The position numbers were made by a program, and so were the translations under genes. The notes under the pieces were generated by a model. The model had not been told where the DNA came from and made no database searches. It was given only the letters and a program-made list of their open reading frames with translations. DNA of 64,000 nt from Elioraea tepidiphila DSM 17972 (GTDB lineage: Bacteria; Pseudomonadota; Alphaproteobacteria; Acetobacterales; Acetobacteraceae), in assembly GCF_000378465.1 (NCBI RefSeq), contig NZ_KB899911.1:186001-250000 (forward strand), written 5' to 3'. Shown piece by piece: positions 1 to 14,092 of the stretch. Each line of letters begins with the position of its first letter. The stretch's first letter is position 1.

Positions 1-810
1 CCGGCGCTCGGGGGTGGCGAACTCGGCGCGCCGCTCCTCGAAGGCCTCGCGCAGCTCGCGGTCCGAGAGGCGGATCTCGCGCGCGACATCCTCGGGCGAG
101 AGCAGGACGAGGTCGAACTGGCGGAACTCGGGCGCGGAGAACAGATCGGCATTGTTCTCGTGGAAGCGCGCGAGCTGCGCCTCGGTCGGCTCGGGCGGGG
201 CGGGGGCGGCCATCAGGGGCAGCTCGACGAGATCGGCCACGCGCTGTTCGGCGTGGAAGGCTTGCACCGCGCGCGCGAGCGTCTGCGGTGCCGCCGCCCC
301 CGCGCGCACCGAGCCCACGAGCTGCTGGCGCGCGAGATCGCTGCGCAGCAGATCGAGGAAGCGCCCTTCGGTCAGCCCGTTGTTGCGCAGGAACGAGTCG
401 AACTGCAGCCGCGAGAACCGCCCGTCCGGCCCCTGGAACCCGGGTGCTGAGAGGATGGTCGCGCGCAAGGCGTCGTCGGTGACCACGACGCCGCGCTGGG
501 CGGCCTCGGCGCTGATCGCGCGCAGCGCGACCAGCCGGGCGACCGTGGCTTCCGCGATCGCGCGGCGCACCTCCTCGGTCGGCTCGAACTGGCCGCCGAA
601 GCTGCGCCGGAGCTGCGAAATCTCGCGCTGGTACGCATCCGTCGCCTCGGCGAGCGACACCTTCTCGCCCGCCACCGTGGCGACCGACCGGTCGGCGCCG
701 CCCCCGCGCACGAAATCCTCGATGCCCCAGACCGCGAAGGCGACGATCAGCAGCAGGAACAGACCCTTGGCGATCCAGTGGTTCAGCGAATTGCGGATGG
801 CGGTCAGCAT
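1..810 (-). CDS. ppiD: PpiD/SurA-like peptidyl-prolyl isomerase, N-terminal part (runs off the left edge)
   Basis: This is a membrane-anchored periplasmic folding factor of the PpiD type (SurA N-terminal domain, then parvulin rotamase), inferred from the visible 270 codons. It begins at ATG 808-810 with a short cytoplasmic N-terminus (MLTAIRNSLNHWIAKG), one transmembrane helix at about residues 17-30 (LFLLLIVAFAVWG), then a helical chaperone domain with the family pattern of VATVAGEKVS followed by QFDSFLRNNGLTEGRF. The parvulin catalytic domain lies beyond the window edge and cannot be judged. It is divergent from tpiA, with 128 bases between the start codons. A folding role on outer-membrane or secreted proteins is known for the family; specificity here is unknown. 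Confidence 0.85.
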   Translation of the reverse strand, partial: MLTAIRNSLNHWIAKGLFLLLIVAFAVWGIEDFVRGGGADRSVATVAGEKVSLAEATDAYQREISQLRRSFGGQFEPTEEVRRAIAEATVARLVALRAISAEAAQRGVVVTDDALRATILSAPGFQGPDGRFSRLQFDSFLRNNGLTEGRFLDLLRSDLARQQLVGSVRAGAAAPQTLARAVQAFHAEQRVADLVELPLMAAPAPPEPTEAQLARFHENNADLFSAPEFRQFDLVLLSPEDVAREIRLSDRELREAFEERRAEFATPERR

Positions 811-938
811 CGGGCGCGGCGGCTCCGTGGGCGCTCTCGAACGGGCGCGGACCCTAGAGCAGCCGGCCGGCCCCGGCAACGCACGGGCTTGCGCGGGGTC
901 GCGCGGCCGTGGGAGAGGCGGGGGCGAGGAGGACCGCC

Positions 939-1688
939 ATGCCGAGACAGTTGATCGCCGGGAACTGGAAGATGAACGGGCTGAGCGTGCCCGGCGCGCG
1001 GCTCGCCGGCGCGATCCGCGAGGCCGTCTCGGCCGCGCCGCCGCCCTGCGACCTGCTGATCTGCCCGCCTTTCACCCTGGTCGGCACTCTCGCGCACGTG
1101 ATGCTGGGCTCGGGCGTGGCAGTGGGCGCGCAGGACTGCCACGCCAAGGTGGCTGGGCCGCATACCGGCGACGTGTCGGCGGCGATGCTGAAGGACGCGG
1201 GTGCGACCGCGGTGATCCTCGGCCACTCCGAGCGCCGCACCGACCACGGCGAGACCGACGCCGAGGTGCGCGCCAAGGCCGCGGCCGCGCTGGCGGCGGG
1301 TCTCGTGCCGATCGTCTGCGTCGGCGAGACCTGGCCCGAGCGCGAGGCCGGGCGGCAGGAGGCGGTGGTGGCGGCGCAGCTCGCGGGGTCGCTGCCGGAC
1401 GGGTTCGCCGGCACGGGCGTGGTGGCCTATGAGCCGGTCTGGGCGATCGGCACCGGGCGCACCCCGACCGAGGCCGACATCGCCGCCATGCACGCGATGA
1501 TCCGCCGCGTGTTGGGCGAGCGGTTCGGCGCGGCCGGCGGGCGCGTGCTGATCCTCTACGGCGGCAGCGTGAAGCCCGCGAACGCGGCGGCGATCCTGGC
1601 GCTGCCGGAGGTGGGGGGGGCGCTGGTGGGGGGGGCCAGCCTGGTGGCGGAGGATTTCCTGGCGATCGCCGCCGCGGCTCAGGTGTGA
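939..1688 (+). CDS. tpiA: Triosephosphate isomerase
   Basis: Interconverts glyceraldehyde-3-phosphate and dihydroxyacetone phosphate in glycolysis/gluconeogenesis; cytoplasmic TIM barrel of 249 residues, normal for the family. All signature residues are present: Lys11 in GNWKMNG, the His of GHSERR, the catalytic Glu in [11 protein letters not shown], the flexible loop following it, and the phosphate-binding [10 protein letters not shown] near the C-terminus. The ATG at 939 is chosen over an in-frame upstream start because [13 protein letters not shown] is the standard N-terminus. It heads the forward run tpiA-secG-pyrG, and the next gene starts 83 bases after its stop. Confidence 0.97.
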   Translation: MPRQLIAGNWKMNGLSVPGARLAGAIREAVSAAPPPCDLLICPPFTLVGTLAHVMLGSGVAVGAQDCHAKVAGPHTGDVSAAMLKDAGATAVILGHSERRTDHGETDAEVRAKAAAALAAGLVPIVCVGETWPEREAGRQEAVVAAQLAGSLPDGFAGTGVVAYEPVWAIGTGRTPTEADIAAMHAMIRRVLGERFGAAGGRVLILYGGSVKPANAAAILALPEVGGALVGGASLVAEDFLAIAAAAQV

Positions 1689-1771
1689 GCCCGCTGGGGG
1701 TGGCGCCCGCCAGCCCGAGCCGCTACAACCCCGCCGATCGCGCGGGGCCCCCCGCCCGACCCGAGGAACCC

Positions 1772-2086
1772 ATGAGCTCAGTCCTTCTCATCATCCACCT
1801 GCTGGTGACGCTGTCGCTGATCGTCGTCGTGCTGGTCCAGCGCAGCGAGGGCGGCGGCCTCGGCATCGGCTCCTCGGGCGGCATGGGCGGCTTCATGACC
1901 GGGCGCGGCACGGCGAACCTGCTGACCCGCACCACCGCGATCCTCGGCACATTGTTCTTCGTGCTCAGCCTGGCGCTGGCGCTGATCAACCAGGGCACCC
2001 GCCAGCCGCGGTCCCTGCTCGATTCGCCGGCCCCGACCGCGCCGGCGCCGGCGCTGCCGTCGCTGCCCGCCGTCCCGACCAACTGA
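1772..2086 (+). CDS. secG: Preprotein translocase subunit SecG
   Basis: Small non-essential subunit of the SecYEG channel in the inner membrane. The 104-residue protein has two transmembrane helices (about residues 3-22, SVLLIIHLLVTLSLIVVVLV, and about 50-70, AILGTLFFVLSLALALI) joined by the glycine-rich loop typical of SecG (QRSEGGGLGIG, GGMGGFMTGRG). The C-terminal tail is Pro/Ala-rich, as in alphaproteobacterial SecG. ATG 1772 follows a GAGGAACC stretch that can serve as ribosome-binding site. The position between tpiA and pyrG is the conserved alphaproteobacterial arrangement. Confidence 0.95.
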   Translation: MSSVLLIIHLLVTLSLIVVVLVQRSEGGGLGIGSSGGMGGFMTGRGTANLLTRTTAILGTLFFVLSLALALINQGTRQPRSLLDSPAPTAPAPALPSLPAVPTN

Positions 2087-2106
2087 AAATCCGGCCATTT
2101 GGCTGA

Positions 2107-3804
<1,698 letters not shown>

Positions 3805-3815
3805 GCCCGATCGTC

Positions 3816-4265
3816 ATGCGGCCCATCGGCGTGGTGCGCTCGACGCGGGCCGCGCCGACCGATGACGGCTGGGACGCCGAGGCCGCGCGGATCGAGCTCG
3901 ACACCGCGCGCTTCGGCCCCGACGCGCTGCTGGGGCTCGATGCGTTCAGCCATGCCGAGGTGGTGTTCCTGTTCGATCGCGTGGACGAGGCCGGGGTCGC
4001 GACCGGCGCGCGCCATCCGCGCGGCAACGCCGCCTGGCCGCGCGTCGGCATCTTCGCCCAGCGCGGCAAGGACCGGCCGAACCGCATCGGGCTGACGATC
4101 TGCCGCGTGCTGCGCATCGAGGGCACGGTGCTGCACGTCGCCGGGCTGGATGCGATCGACGGCACCCCCGTGCTCGATCTCAAGCCGTGGATGGCGGGCT
4201 TCGCGCCGCGCGGCGCGGTGCGCGAGCCGGGCTGGGCCGATGAGCTGATGCGGGGCTACTGGTGA
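3816..4265 (+). CDS. trmO: TrmO/TsaA (UPF0066) family tRNA methyltransferase-like protein
   Basis: A one-domain, 149-residue protein of the VirR/TsaA/YaeB family, whose characterised member TrmO N6-methylates t6A37 in tRNA using SAM. Visible family marks are the opening [10 protein letters not shown], the acidic [15 protein letters not shown] region, and the signature block [18 protein letters not shown] followed by [11 protein letters not shown]. coli TrmO has an extra C-terminal domain that is absent here, so the exact substrate is uncertain. ATG 3816 is used; GTG 3801 would overlap the pyrG stop (GTGA) and add five residues, and either is possible. The stop overlaps the GTG start of kdsA. 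Confidence 0.8.
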   Translation: MRPIGVVRSTRAAPTDDGWDAEAARIELDTARFGPDALLGLDAFSHAEVVFLFDRVDEAGVATGARHPRGNAAWPRVGIFAQRGKDRPNRIGLTICRVLRIEGTVLHVAGLDAIDGTPVLDLKPWMAGFAPRGAVREPGWADELMRGYW

Positions 4266-5086
4266 GCGCGCGCCTCGTCCGCGTGGGTACGCTCGAGCTC
4301 GGCAACGATCGCCCCCTCGTGCTGATCGCGGGCCCGTGCCAGATCGAGAGCCGCGACCACGCGCTGGAGGTCGCCTCCGCACTCGCGGAGATGGCGCGCA
4401 CGGCCGGGATCGGGCTGATCTTCAAGGCGTCCTACGACAAGGCGAACCGCACGAGCATTTCGGGCGCGCGCGGGGTCGGCATGGAGAAGGGGCTCGCGAT
4501 CCTGGCTGAGATCCGCGAGGCGCTCGGCGTGCCGGTGCTGACGGATGTGCACGCCGAGGACCAGGTGGGACCGGCGGCGCAAGCCGTGGACGTGATCCAG
4601 ATTCCCGCCTTCCTCTGCCGCCAGACCGATCTGCTGCTGGCGGCAGGCCGCACCGGCCGCGTGGTGAACGTGAAGAAGGGCCAGTTCCTCGCGCCATGGG
4701 ACATGGCGAATGTCGCCGCCAAGATCGCCTCCACGGGCAACGACAATATCCTGCTGACGGAACGCGGGGCGAGCTTCGGCTACAACACGCTGGTCGCCGA
4801 CATGCGGTCGCTGCCGATCATGGCCGAGACCGGCTACCCGGTGGTGATGGACGCGACGCACGCGGTGCAGGCGCCCGGCGGGCAGGGCAGCGCCTCGGGC
4901 GGCGATCGCCGCTTCGCGCCCGTGCTGGCGCGCGCGGCCGTCGCGGTCGGCGTCGCGGCGGTGTTCATCGAGACGCATCCCGATCCCGACCGCGCGCCCT
5001 CGGACGGACCGAACATGCTGCCGCTCGCCGCGATGCCGGCGCTGATCGCGCGGCTGATGGCGTTCGACCGGCTGGCGAAGGGGTGA
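4262..5086 (+). CDS. kdsA: 3-deoxy-D-manno-octulosonate 8-phosphate synthase
   Basis: Condenses arabinose-5-phosphate with phosphoenolpyruvate to KDO-8-phosphate, the first committed step of the KDO part of lipopolysaccharide; cytoplasmic TIM barrel. 274 residues. Conserved blocks seen: [89 protein letters not shown] and FIETHPDPD. The start is GTG 4262, overlapping the preceding stop by four bases (GTGA), so translational coupling with the trmO-like gene is likely. The GNAT gene overlaps its stop in the same way. Confidence 0.96.
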   Translation: MSARLVRVGTLELGNDRPLVLIAGPCQIESRDHALEVASALAEMARTAGIGLIFKASYDKANRTSISGARGVGMEKGLAILAEIREALGVPVLTDVHAEDQVGPAAQAVDVIQIPAFLCRQTDLLLAAGRTGRVVNVKKGQFLAPWDMANVAAKIASTGNDNILLTERGASFGYNTLVADMRSLPIMAETGYPVVMDATHAVQAPGGQGSASGGDRRFAPVLARAAVAVGVAAVFIETHPDPDRAPSDGPNMLPLAAMPALIARLMAFDRLAKG

Positions 5087-5598
5087 TCGTCCGGCTGCTG
5101 ACGGCGGCGGATCGCGTCGCGTTCCGGGGTCTGCGCGCCCGCGCGCTCGCCGAGGACCCGGCGAGCTTCGGCCGCACCGCCGAGGAGGAGGCGGGGGTCG
5201 AGCGGCTGCCGATGGAGGCCTCCCTGGAGGCGCCCTGCCCGGCGACCTTCCTGCTCGGCGCCGAGCGCGGCGGCGCGCTGGTCGGCATCTGCGGCACCTA
5301 TCAGGGCCAGACCGCCAAGACCCGCCACACCGCCGAGATCGTCTCGGTCTATGTCGCGCCCGAGGCGCGTGGCGCGGGCATCGGCGCGGCGCTCGTCGAG
5401 GAGGCGCTCGCCCGGCTCGCGCGCGCCGGGATCGCGATTGCGAAACTCTCGGTTGCCGAGGAGTCCGGCGCGGCGCGGCGGCTCTACGAACGGCTCGGCT
5501 TCACGGTCTATGGCCGCGAGCCCGCTGGGTATCGCTGGCGGGGGCGCGACTGGACGCTGCTGCTGATGCGACGGGAGCTCGATCCGCCGCCGTCCTGA
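5083..5598 (+). CDS. GNAT family N-acetyltransferase
   Basis: A 171-residue acyl-CoA-dependent acetyltransferase of unknown substrate. Motif A is clear: [20 protein letters not shown], with RGAGIG as the pyrophosphate-binding turn, followed by the motif B pattern [20 protein letters not shown]. The GTG start at 5083 overlaps the kdsA stop (GTGA), so it is probably co-translated with kdsA. Nothing in the sequence links it to KDO metabolism specifically. It converges on recG, with only four bases between the stop codons. Confidence 0.85.
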   Translation: MIVRLLTAADRVAFRGLRARALAEDPASFGRTAEEEAGVERLPMEASLEAPCPATFLLGAERGGALVGICGTYQGQTAKTRHTAEIVSVYVAPEARGAGIGAALVEEALARLARAGIAIAKLSVAEESGAARRLYERLGFTVYGREPAGYRWRGRDWTLLLMRRELDPPPS

Positions 5599-5602
5599 GC
5601 GG

Positions 5603-7687
5603 TCACCCTGCGCGCAGCGTCCCGATCACCGCCTCGCGCTCGAACAGATGCAGCAAGAGCCGCACCGCCGCCCCGCGCGGCGAGGCGAGCCCGGGGTCGC
5701 GCTCCAGCAGCAGCGCCGCATCGTCGCGCGCGAGCGCGATCAGCTCCTTGTGCGCGGGCAGATCGGCGAGCCGGAACTGCGGCGGGCCGGACTGGCGCGT
5801 GCCCAGCGCCTCGCCGCCGCCGCGCAGGTCGAGATCGGCCTCGGCGATCACGAACCCGTCGTCGGTGGCGCACAGCATCTCGATGCGCTTGCGGGCCGTT
5901 TCGGTCAGCGCCTCGTCGTAGAGCAGCAGCGCGTAGGAGGCCTCGGTCCCGCGCCCGACGCGGCCGCGCAGCTGATGGAGCTGCGCGAGCCCGAAGCGCT
6001 CGGCGTGCTCGATCACGATCACGCTGGCCTCGGGCACATCGACGCCGACCTCGATCACCGTGGTCGCGACCAGGATCGCCGTCCGCCCAGACGCGAAGTC
6101 CGCCATCGCCGTGTCCTTCGCGGGGCCTTTCATGCGGCCATGCACAAGCCCGACCTTGCCGGGGAAGTGGCGCGCGAGATCGGCGAAGCGCGCCTCGGCG
6201 GCGGCGAGATCGGTCTCCTCGCTTTCGGAGACGAGCGGGCAGACCCAATAGACGCGCGCGCCCGCGGCGATGCGCCGCCCCACCGCCTCCACCACCTCGG
6301 CGATCTTGCCGGCGGGCTTGGCCAGCGTGGTGACGGGGCGCCGGCCAGGCGGGCGGCCCGTCAGCCGCGAGACATCCATGTCGCCCCAGGCGGTCAGCAG
6401 CAGCGTGCGCGGGATCGGTGTCGCGGTCATCACCAGCACATCCACATCGCCGCCCTTGGCGCCGAGCAGCAGGCGCTGGTGCACGCCGAAGCGGTGCTGC
6501 TCGTCGATCACGGCGAGGGCGAGGTCACGGAACGACACCGCCTCCTGGAACAGCGCGTGCGTGCCGATCGCGATCGCGGCCGAGCCGTCGGCGAGGGCGG
6601 TGAGGGCGGCCTCCCGCGCGCGGCCCTTCTCGCGGCCGGTCAGCAGCACCGTGCGCACTCCGGCCGCCTCGCAGAGCCGCGCGATCGTCGCGTGATGCTG
6701 GCGCGCGAGGATCTCGGTGGGCGCCATCAACGCCGCCTGCGCGCGGGCCTCGACCGCGCGCAGCATCGCGAGCAGCGCGACGATGGTCTTGCCCGCGCCG
6801 ACATCGCCTTGCAGCAGCCGCAGCATCCGCGTCGGCGCGGCGAGGTCCGCGTCGATCTCGGCGAGCGCGGTCTGCTGCGCGGGCGTGAGCGCATGGCCGA
6901 ACGCCGCGAGCGCGGCCGCGCGCAGCCGCCCGTCGCCCGTCAGCGCCCGGCCGCGCACGGTGCGGAAACGCCGGCGCGACAGCGCGAGCGCCACCTGCTG
7001 GGCGAGCAGTTCGTCGTAGGCGAGGCGGGTCCGCGCCGGGTGCTCCGGGGCAAGCGCGGCCGCCGAGTCCGGATGGTGCGCCGCCCGCACCGCCTCGGCC
7101 CAGGGCGCCCAGCGCTCGCGCCGGACCAGCGCGGGATCGGCCCATTCGGGCAGGTCCGGCAGGACCGCGAGGGCCGCGGCGACCGCGCGGCGCATCTCCC
7201 ACGGCTTCAGCCCCGCCGTCAGACGCCAGACCGGTTCGATCGCGGGCAACTCGTGGGCGCGCTCGGGCGGCAGGATGAAGTCCGGGTGCGGCATCGTCAG
7301 CCGGCCCCGGTCGAGCTTGAGCTCGCCCGAGATGAGCCGCCGCGCGCCCAGCGGCAACTGCTCGGCGCGCACCCCGCCGCGGCCGAACAGCAGGATTTCG
7401 AGCTCGCCCGTGCCGTCCTCGACCGTGATCACCCAGGGGGCGGCATCGCTCCAGGGCTCGCGCCGTCGCCGCACCGTCACCTCCAGTGTCGCCACCTGGC
7501 CCGGCACGGCGGCGTCGAGTCGCGGCCGGGCGGTGCGGTCGATCACGCCTTCGGGGAGGTGCCAGAGCAGGTCGATCGCGCGCGTGCCGCCGACCGCGCG
7601 CGCGAGCAACGCCTCACGCCTCGGCCCGATTCCGGGCAGCGAGGCGAGGGCGGCGAACAGCGGATGCAGGATCTCGGGGCGGCTCAC
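5603..7687 (-). CDS. recG: ATP-dependent DNA helicase RecG
   Basis: Branch-migrating helicase that remodels stalled forks and recombination intermediates. 694 residues, full length. An N-terminal wedge/OB domain (about residues 50-150) precedes two RecA-like motor domains: Walker A GDVGAGKT at 294-301, DEQH box at 395-398 followed by RFGVHQR, TATPIPRT, and the motif VI region LRGRVGRG. The C-terminal TRG region (LGTRQSGPPQFRLADL) is intact. ATG start at 7687. It is divergent from sdhE, and the 96-base gap between them holds a strong hairpin. Confidence 0.97.
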   Translation of the reverse strand: MSRPEILHPLFAALASLPGIGPRREALLARAVGGTRAIDLLWHLPEGVIDRTARPRLDAAVPGQVATLEVTVRRRREPWSDAAPWVITVEDGTGELEILLFGRGGVRAEQLPLGARRLISGELKLDRGRLTMPHPDFILPPERAHELPAIEPVWRLTAGLKPWEMRRAVAAALAVLPDLPEWADPALVRRERWAPWAEAVRAAHHPDSAAALAPEHPARTRLAYDELLAQQVALALSRRRFRTVRGRALTGDGRLRAAALAAFGHALTPAQQTALAEIDADLAAPTRMLRLLQGDVGAGKTIVALLAMLRAVEARAQAALMAPTEILARQHHATIARLCEAAGVRTVLLTGREKGRAREAALTALADGSAAIAIGTHALFQEAVSFRDLALAVIDEQHRFGVHQRLLLGAKGGDVDVLVMTATPIPRTLLLTAWGDMDVSRLTGRPPGRRPVTTLAKPAGKIAEVVEAVGRRIAAGARVYWVCPLVSESEETDLAAAEARFADLARHFPGKVGLVHGRMKGPAKDTAMADFASGRTAILVATTVIEVGVDVPEASVIVIEHAERFGLAQLHQLRGRVGRGTEASYALLLYDEALTETARKRIEMLCATDDGFVIAEADLDLRGGGEALGTRQSGPPQFRLADLPAHKELIALARDDAALLLERDPGLASPRGAAVRLLLHLFEREAVIGTLRAG

Positions 7688-7728
7688 GGGCTGACAGGGG
7701 CGGGGGCCGCGCGTATATGACAGGCCCA

Positions 7729-7755
7729 GGGGGGCTGCCGGAAGGGCAGCCCCCC
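7729..7755. repeat. Perfect 11-bp stem hairpin between recG and sdhE starts
   Basis: GGGGGGCTGCC (7729-7739) and its exact complement GGCAGCCCCCC (7745-7755) are separated by a five-base loop. The hairpin lies in the short gap between two divergent genes, so it would fall in the 5' leader of one or both transcripts rather than act as a normal 3' terminator. No uridine tract follows on either strand. Function is unknown; attenuation or a palindromic repeat remnant are both possible. Confidence 0.6.
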
Positions 7756-7783
7756 GTCGCTGTTCGGATCATAGCTGTTCGCC

Positions 7784-8045
7784 ATGGACGCGAGACGCCG
7801 CCGCATCCTGTACCGGGCCCGCCATCGGGGCACGCACGAGACCGATCTCCTGGTGGGGGGCTTCGTCGCCGAGCGGATCGGGGCGATGGACGAGGCTGGG
7901 CTCGACTCGCTGGAGGCGGTGCTCGATCTGCCCGATCCCGACCTGTTCGACTGGCTGACCGGCCGCCGCGCCGTGCCGGCGGAGACCGAGACGCCGCTCT
8001 TGCGCGCGATGGTGGACTGGGCCCAGGCCCGGCGCGGGGTGTCGC

Positions 8046-8053
<8 letters not shown>
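7784..8053 (+). CDS. sdhE: FAD assembly factor SdhE
   Basis: Promotes covalent flavinylation of succinate dehydrogenase SdhA. The 89-residue, all-helical protein carries the defining RGTHETDLL motif (residues 15-23), with the conserved Arg-Gly, and the later LPDPDLFDWLTGR helix typical of Sdh5/SdhE/YgfY. ATG 7784. Its end overlaps the mfd GTG start by eight bases, suggesting co-transcription; the sdhE-mfd pairing recurs in alphaproteobacteria. Confidence 0.93.
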
Positions 8054-11501
<3,448 letters not shown>

Positions 11502-11598
11502 CGATCCGTCAAGAACGTTCTAATCGACTTAAGAATTTTTTGACCTTCGCCTGCGATGGTCGGCGCCGGTCTTCATCGCAGCGGAGCAACCCCCTCCC
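11502..11598. promoter_or_regulatory. AT-rich intergenic region with a 10-bp palindrome ahead of the globin-coupled chemoreceptor
   Basis: This 97-base gap stands out from its GC-rich surroundings. It contains a perfect palindrome AGAACGTTCT at 11512-11521, followed by TAATCGACTTAAGAATTTTT. The latter part looks like a promoter region for the downstream gene, but no good -35/-10 pair at normal spacing can be assigned with confidence. The palindrome is a possible operator. Confidence 0.4.
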
Positions 11599-12939
11599 AT
11601 GTCCGCCACCGGCGACCGGATCGATAGCCGAACCGCCTTCATGCGCCTCTCGCCCGACTCGCGCGCGGCCCTCGCCGAGGCCTGGGCGATCATTCAGCCC
11701 TCGCTCGATCAGGTGCTCACGGTCTTCTACGACCACATGAAGCGCACGCCCGAGACCGCGGCGATGCTGGAGGCGCACGCGAGGCGCGGGCTCGACTGGC
11801 TGAAGGGCGCGCAGGGCAAGCACTGGGAGCGGCTGTTCGCCGGCACCTTCGACGCGGCCTATGTCGAGGGTGTGCGCCGCGTCGGCACCGCGCATGCCCG
11901 GATCGGGCTCGATCCGCGCTGGTATCTCGGCGGCTATGCGCTCGCGCTGGCGGAGATCGGCCGGCTGGTCGGCGCGCGGCATCGCTGGAACGGCAAGCGC
12001 GCCGCGGAGGTGATGGCGGCCGTCACCGGCGCGGTGTTCCTCGACATGGACCTCGCGCTGTCGGTCTATTTCGAGGAGGCCCAGGCGGCCGCGAAGGCCG
12101 AGCGCGGCAAGGTCGCCGATGCCTTCGATGCGGTGGTCGGCAAGGTGGTCGCCGCGGTCGCCTCGGCCGGCACCGAACTCCAGGCGAGCGCCGACACGCT
12201 GGGCGAGATCGCCGGGCGCACCGGCACGCGCGCGAGCGCGGTCGCCGCCGCCAGCACCCAGGCGAGCGCCAATGTCCAGACGGTCGCCGCGGCGGCGGAG
12301 GAGCTCTCGGCCTCGGTCGGCGAGATCACGCGCCAGGTGAACGAGGGGGCGCGCATCGCGAGCGAGGCCATGGGCCGGGCGCGCGAGACGGACGCCACCG
12401 TGCAGGGACTCGCCGAAGGCGCGAAGCGGATCGGCGATGTGGTGCGGCTGATCAACGACATCGCCGGGCAGACGAATCTCCTCGCGCTGAATGCGACGAT
12501 CGAGGCGGCCCGCGCGGGCGAGGCGGGCAAGGGCTTCGCGGTGGTGGCCTCCGAGGTGAAGAACCTCGCGACCCAGACGGCGAAGGCGACCGAGGAGATC
12601 GGCGCGCAGATCGCCGCCATCCAGGGCGACACGCAGCGGGCGGTCGCCGCCATCCAGGGCATCGCCGGCGTGATCGAGTCGATCGACCGGATCACCGCCG
12701 CGATCGCCGCCGCGGTGGAGCAGCAGGGGGCCGCGACCACCGAGATCGCGCGCAATGTCCAGCAGGCCGCCGCGGGCACGAACGAGGTCAGCGCCTCGAT
12801 CGCCGATGTCAATGCCGCCGTGGCCGAGACCAATGGCGCGGTCACGGATCTGCGCGGCTCGGCCGCCGAGCTTGCCCGCAACGGCGAGACGCTCCGGCGC
12901 GAGCTGACGCAGTTCCTGGGCGCGCTGCGCGCGGCCTGA
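11599..12939 (+). CDS. Soluble globin-coupled methyl-accepting chemotaxis protein (HemAT-like)
   Basis: An oxygen or redox-gas chemoreceptor: an N-terminal protoglobin haem domain (about residues 10-160) fused to a methyl-accepting signalling domain. The likely proximal haem ligand is His99 in [19 protein letters not shown], the standard globin-coupled-sensor motif. The signalling domain runs to the C-terminus, with the conserved hairpin-tip region [19 protein letters not shown]. No transmembrane segment is present, so the receptor is cytoplasmic, like Bacillus HemAT. The 446-residue length is normal. No che genes are nearby. ATG 11599 follows a short AT-rich promoter region. Ligand (oxygen versus others) cannot be read from sequence. 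Confidence 0.92.
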   Translation: MSATGDRIDSRTAFMRLSPDSRAALAEAWAIIQPSLDQVLTVFYDHMKRTPETAAMLEAHARRGLDWLKGAQGKHWERLFAGTFDAAYVEGVRRVGTAHARIGLDPRWYLGGYALALAEIGRLVGARHRWNGKRAAEVMAAVTGAVFLDMDLALSVYFEEAQAAAKAERGKVADAFDAVVGKVVAAVASAGTELQASADTLGEIAGRTGTRASAVAAASTQASANVQTVAAAAEELSASVGEITRQVNEGARIASEAMGRARETDATVQGLAEGAKRIGDVVRLINDIAGQTNLLALNATIEAARAGEAGKGFAVVASEVKNLATQTAKATEEIGAQIAAIQGDTQRAVAAIQGIAGVIESIDRITAAIAAAVEQQGAATTEIARNVQQAAAGTNEVSASIADVNAAVAETNGAVTDLRGSAAELARNGETLRRELTQFLGALRAA

Positions 12940-12954
12940 TCCGCCGCACCTCGG

Positions 12955-13890
12955 CTATGCCGCGCGCCGCCGTTCGGCCGCGGCGAGCCCCGCGAGGTGG
13001 CGCGCGATCGCCTCCATGCCGGAGACGCCCGCCGCCGCCTCGGCCTCCGGGTTGTAGTTGGTGTTGGTGTTCACGTCGTAGGTCCAGGCGCGGCCGTCGC
13101 GGTCGGTGATGAACTCGATCCCGGCCACACCGATGTCGTTGGCGGCCAGGAACGCTTCCCAGCGCGGGACCAGGGGGTGCGTGAACCCCTCGACGATGCG
13201 GAACTTCGGCCCCTTTGCCTCGGCCGGGCAGACCTCGCCTGCGGCGCACTGGTCGGCCGGGCAGAGCTCGAACCCCTCCGAGGTATCGACGCGCACGGCA
13301 TAGAGGAACCGCCCGCCGACGAACTCGACGCGGGTGATGAAAGGCTCCGGCGCGGCGATGTAGCGCTGGACCAGGGTGATGCCGTCGATCGGCTGCTCGA
13401 ACGCATCCGAGGCGAGATGCTCAGCGAGCGCGGCCGCGGACAGGAACAGCCGTACGCCGAGCCCCTTGCCGCCCCGGTTGTGCTTCAGGATCAGCGGGAA
13501 GCCGAGCCGGTCGGCGGCCGCGGCGATGTGCTCGCGCCCGACCACGGCAAGCGTGTCCGGCGTGGCGATGCCGAACGCGGCGAGCGCCTCGTACTGCGCG
13601 ACCTTGCTGATCTCGAGCGCAAGCGCGCGCGGTCCGTTCACCACGGTGCGGCCGTGCCGGTGTAGCCAGGCGAGGATCGCGCCGGTGTGCTCGGCGGCGA
13701 ATCTGTGGCCGCGCGTGTGCGAGGACGCGCTCATCCGGTTGTAGAACACGCCCTCGGGCGGCGGCGCGCGCAGGTCGAGCACGCCGCGATCGACGAACCA
13801 CTCCCGGAACGGCACGCCGATCCGCGCGAACGCGGCCCGGAGTGGGACGATCCAGGCCTCGTTCTCGTGGATGACATGGATATCGGGCAT
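12955..13890 (-). CDS. ATP-grasp (RimK-like) ligase
   Basis: A 311-residue ATP-grasp enzyme that would join a carboxylate to an amine (or similar) via an acyl-phosphate. Visible elements: N-terminal substrate domain with FYNRMSASSHTRGHRFA, ATP-binding lysine and loop in FPLILKHNRGGKGLGVRLF, ITRVEFVGGRFLYAVRVD, and the metal/ATP-binding C-terminal motif YDVNTNTNYNPEAE. Related proteins are often annotated as alpha-L-glutamate ligases, but the substrate is not established. Eleven bases upstream ends a 63-residue membrane ORF on the same strand, and an Lrp-type regulator is divergent from both. Confidence 0.8.
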   Translation of the reverse strand: MPDIHVIHENEAWIVPLRAAFARIGVPFREWFVDRGVLDLRAPPPEGVFYNRMSASSHTRGHRFAAEHTGAILAWLHRHGRTVVNGPRALALEISKVAQYEALAAFGIATPDTLAVVGREHIAAAADRLGFPLILKHNRGGKGLGVRLFLSAAALAEHLASDAFEQPIDGITLVQRYIAAPEPFITRVEFVGGRFLYAVRVDTSEGFELCPADQCAAGEVCPAEAKGPKFRIVEGFTHPLVPRWEAFLAANDIGVAGIEFITDRDGRAWTYDVNTNTNYNPEAEAAAGVSGMEAIARHLAGLAAAERRRAA

Positions 13891-13900
13891 GGCGGGTCCT

Positions 13901-14092
13901 TCAGGTGGCGGTGTCGTGGGGAGGGGTGTCCGATGCCGGACGGGGGACAGCCGGGTGCGGCGCGCGATCAGGCGGCAGGGCGAGCGCGGTCAGGCCGCCG
14001 ACCGCCGCGACCGCCAGCCAGCGGCGATAGCCGGATGCGGGAACGCCACCGGGAGGCGCGGGCGCATCGTCGGGGAGGAAGCGCGGCTGCAT
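13901..14092 (-). CDS. Small single-span membrane protein, unknown function
   Basis: A 63-residue ORF starting at ATG 14090-14092, with AGGAAA about eight bases upstream as ribosome-binding site. It has a polar N-terminus (MQPRFLPDDAPAPPGG), a likely transmembrane helix YRRWLAVAAVGGLTALALPP at about residues 22-41, and a Pro/Asp/Thr/His-rich tail. The short gap (10 bases) before the ATP-grasp gene implies one transcript. It could be a membrane partner of the ligase or, less likely, a modified-peptide precursor; there is no direct evidence for either. Confidence 0.5.
   Translation of the reverse strand: MQPRFLPDDAPAPPGGVPASGYRRWLAVAAVGGLTALALPPDRAPHPAVPRPASDTPPHDTAT

Noticed and set aside
14-1432. 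A long plus-strand open frame at the left edge
   Set aside because: It is antisense to the ppiD-like gene and then out of frame with tpiA; no recognisable protein sequence.
13901-14092. Graspetide (omega-ester peptide) precursor
   Set aside because: The small ORF has a transmembrane helix and no repeated Thr/Ser-Asp/Glu core or clear leader motif, so this was kept only as a remote option.
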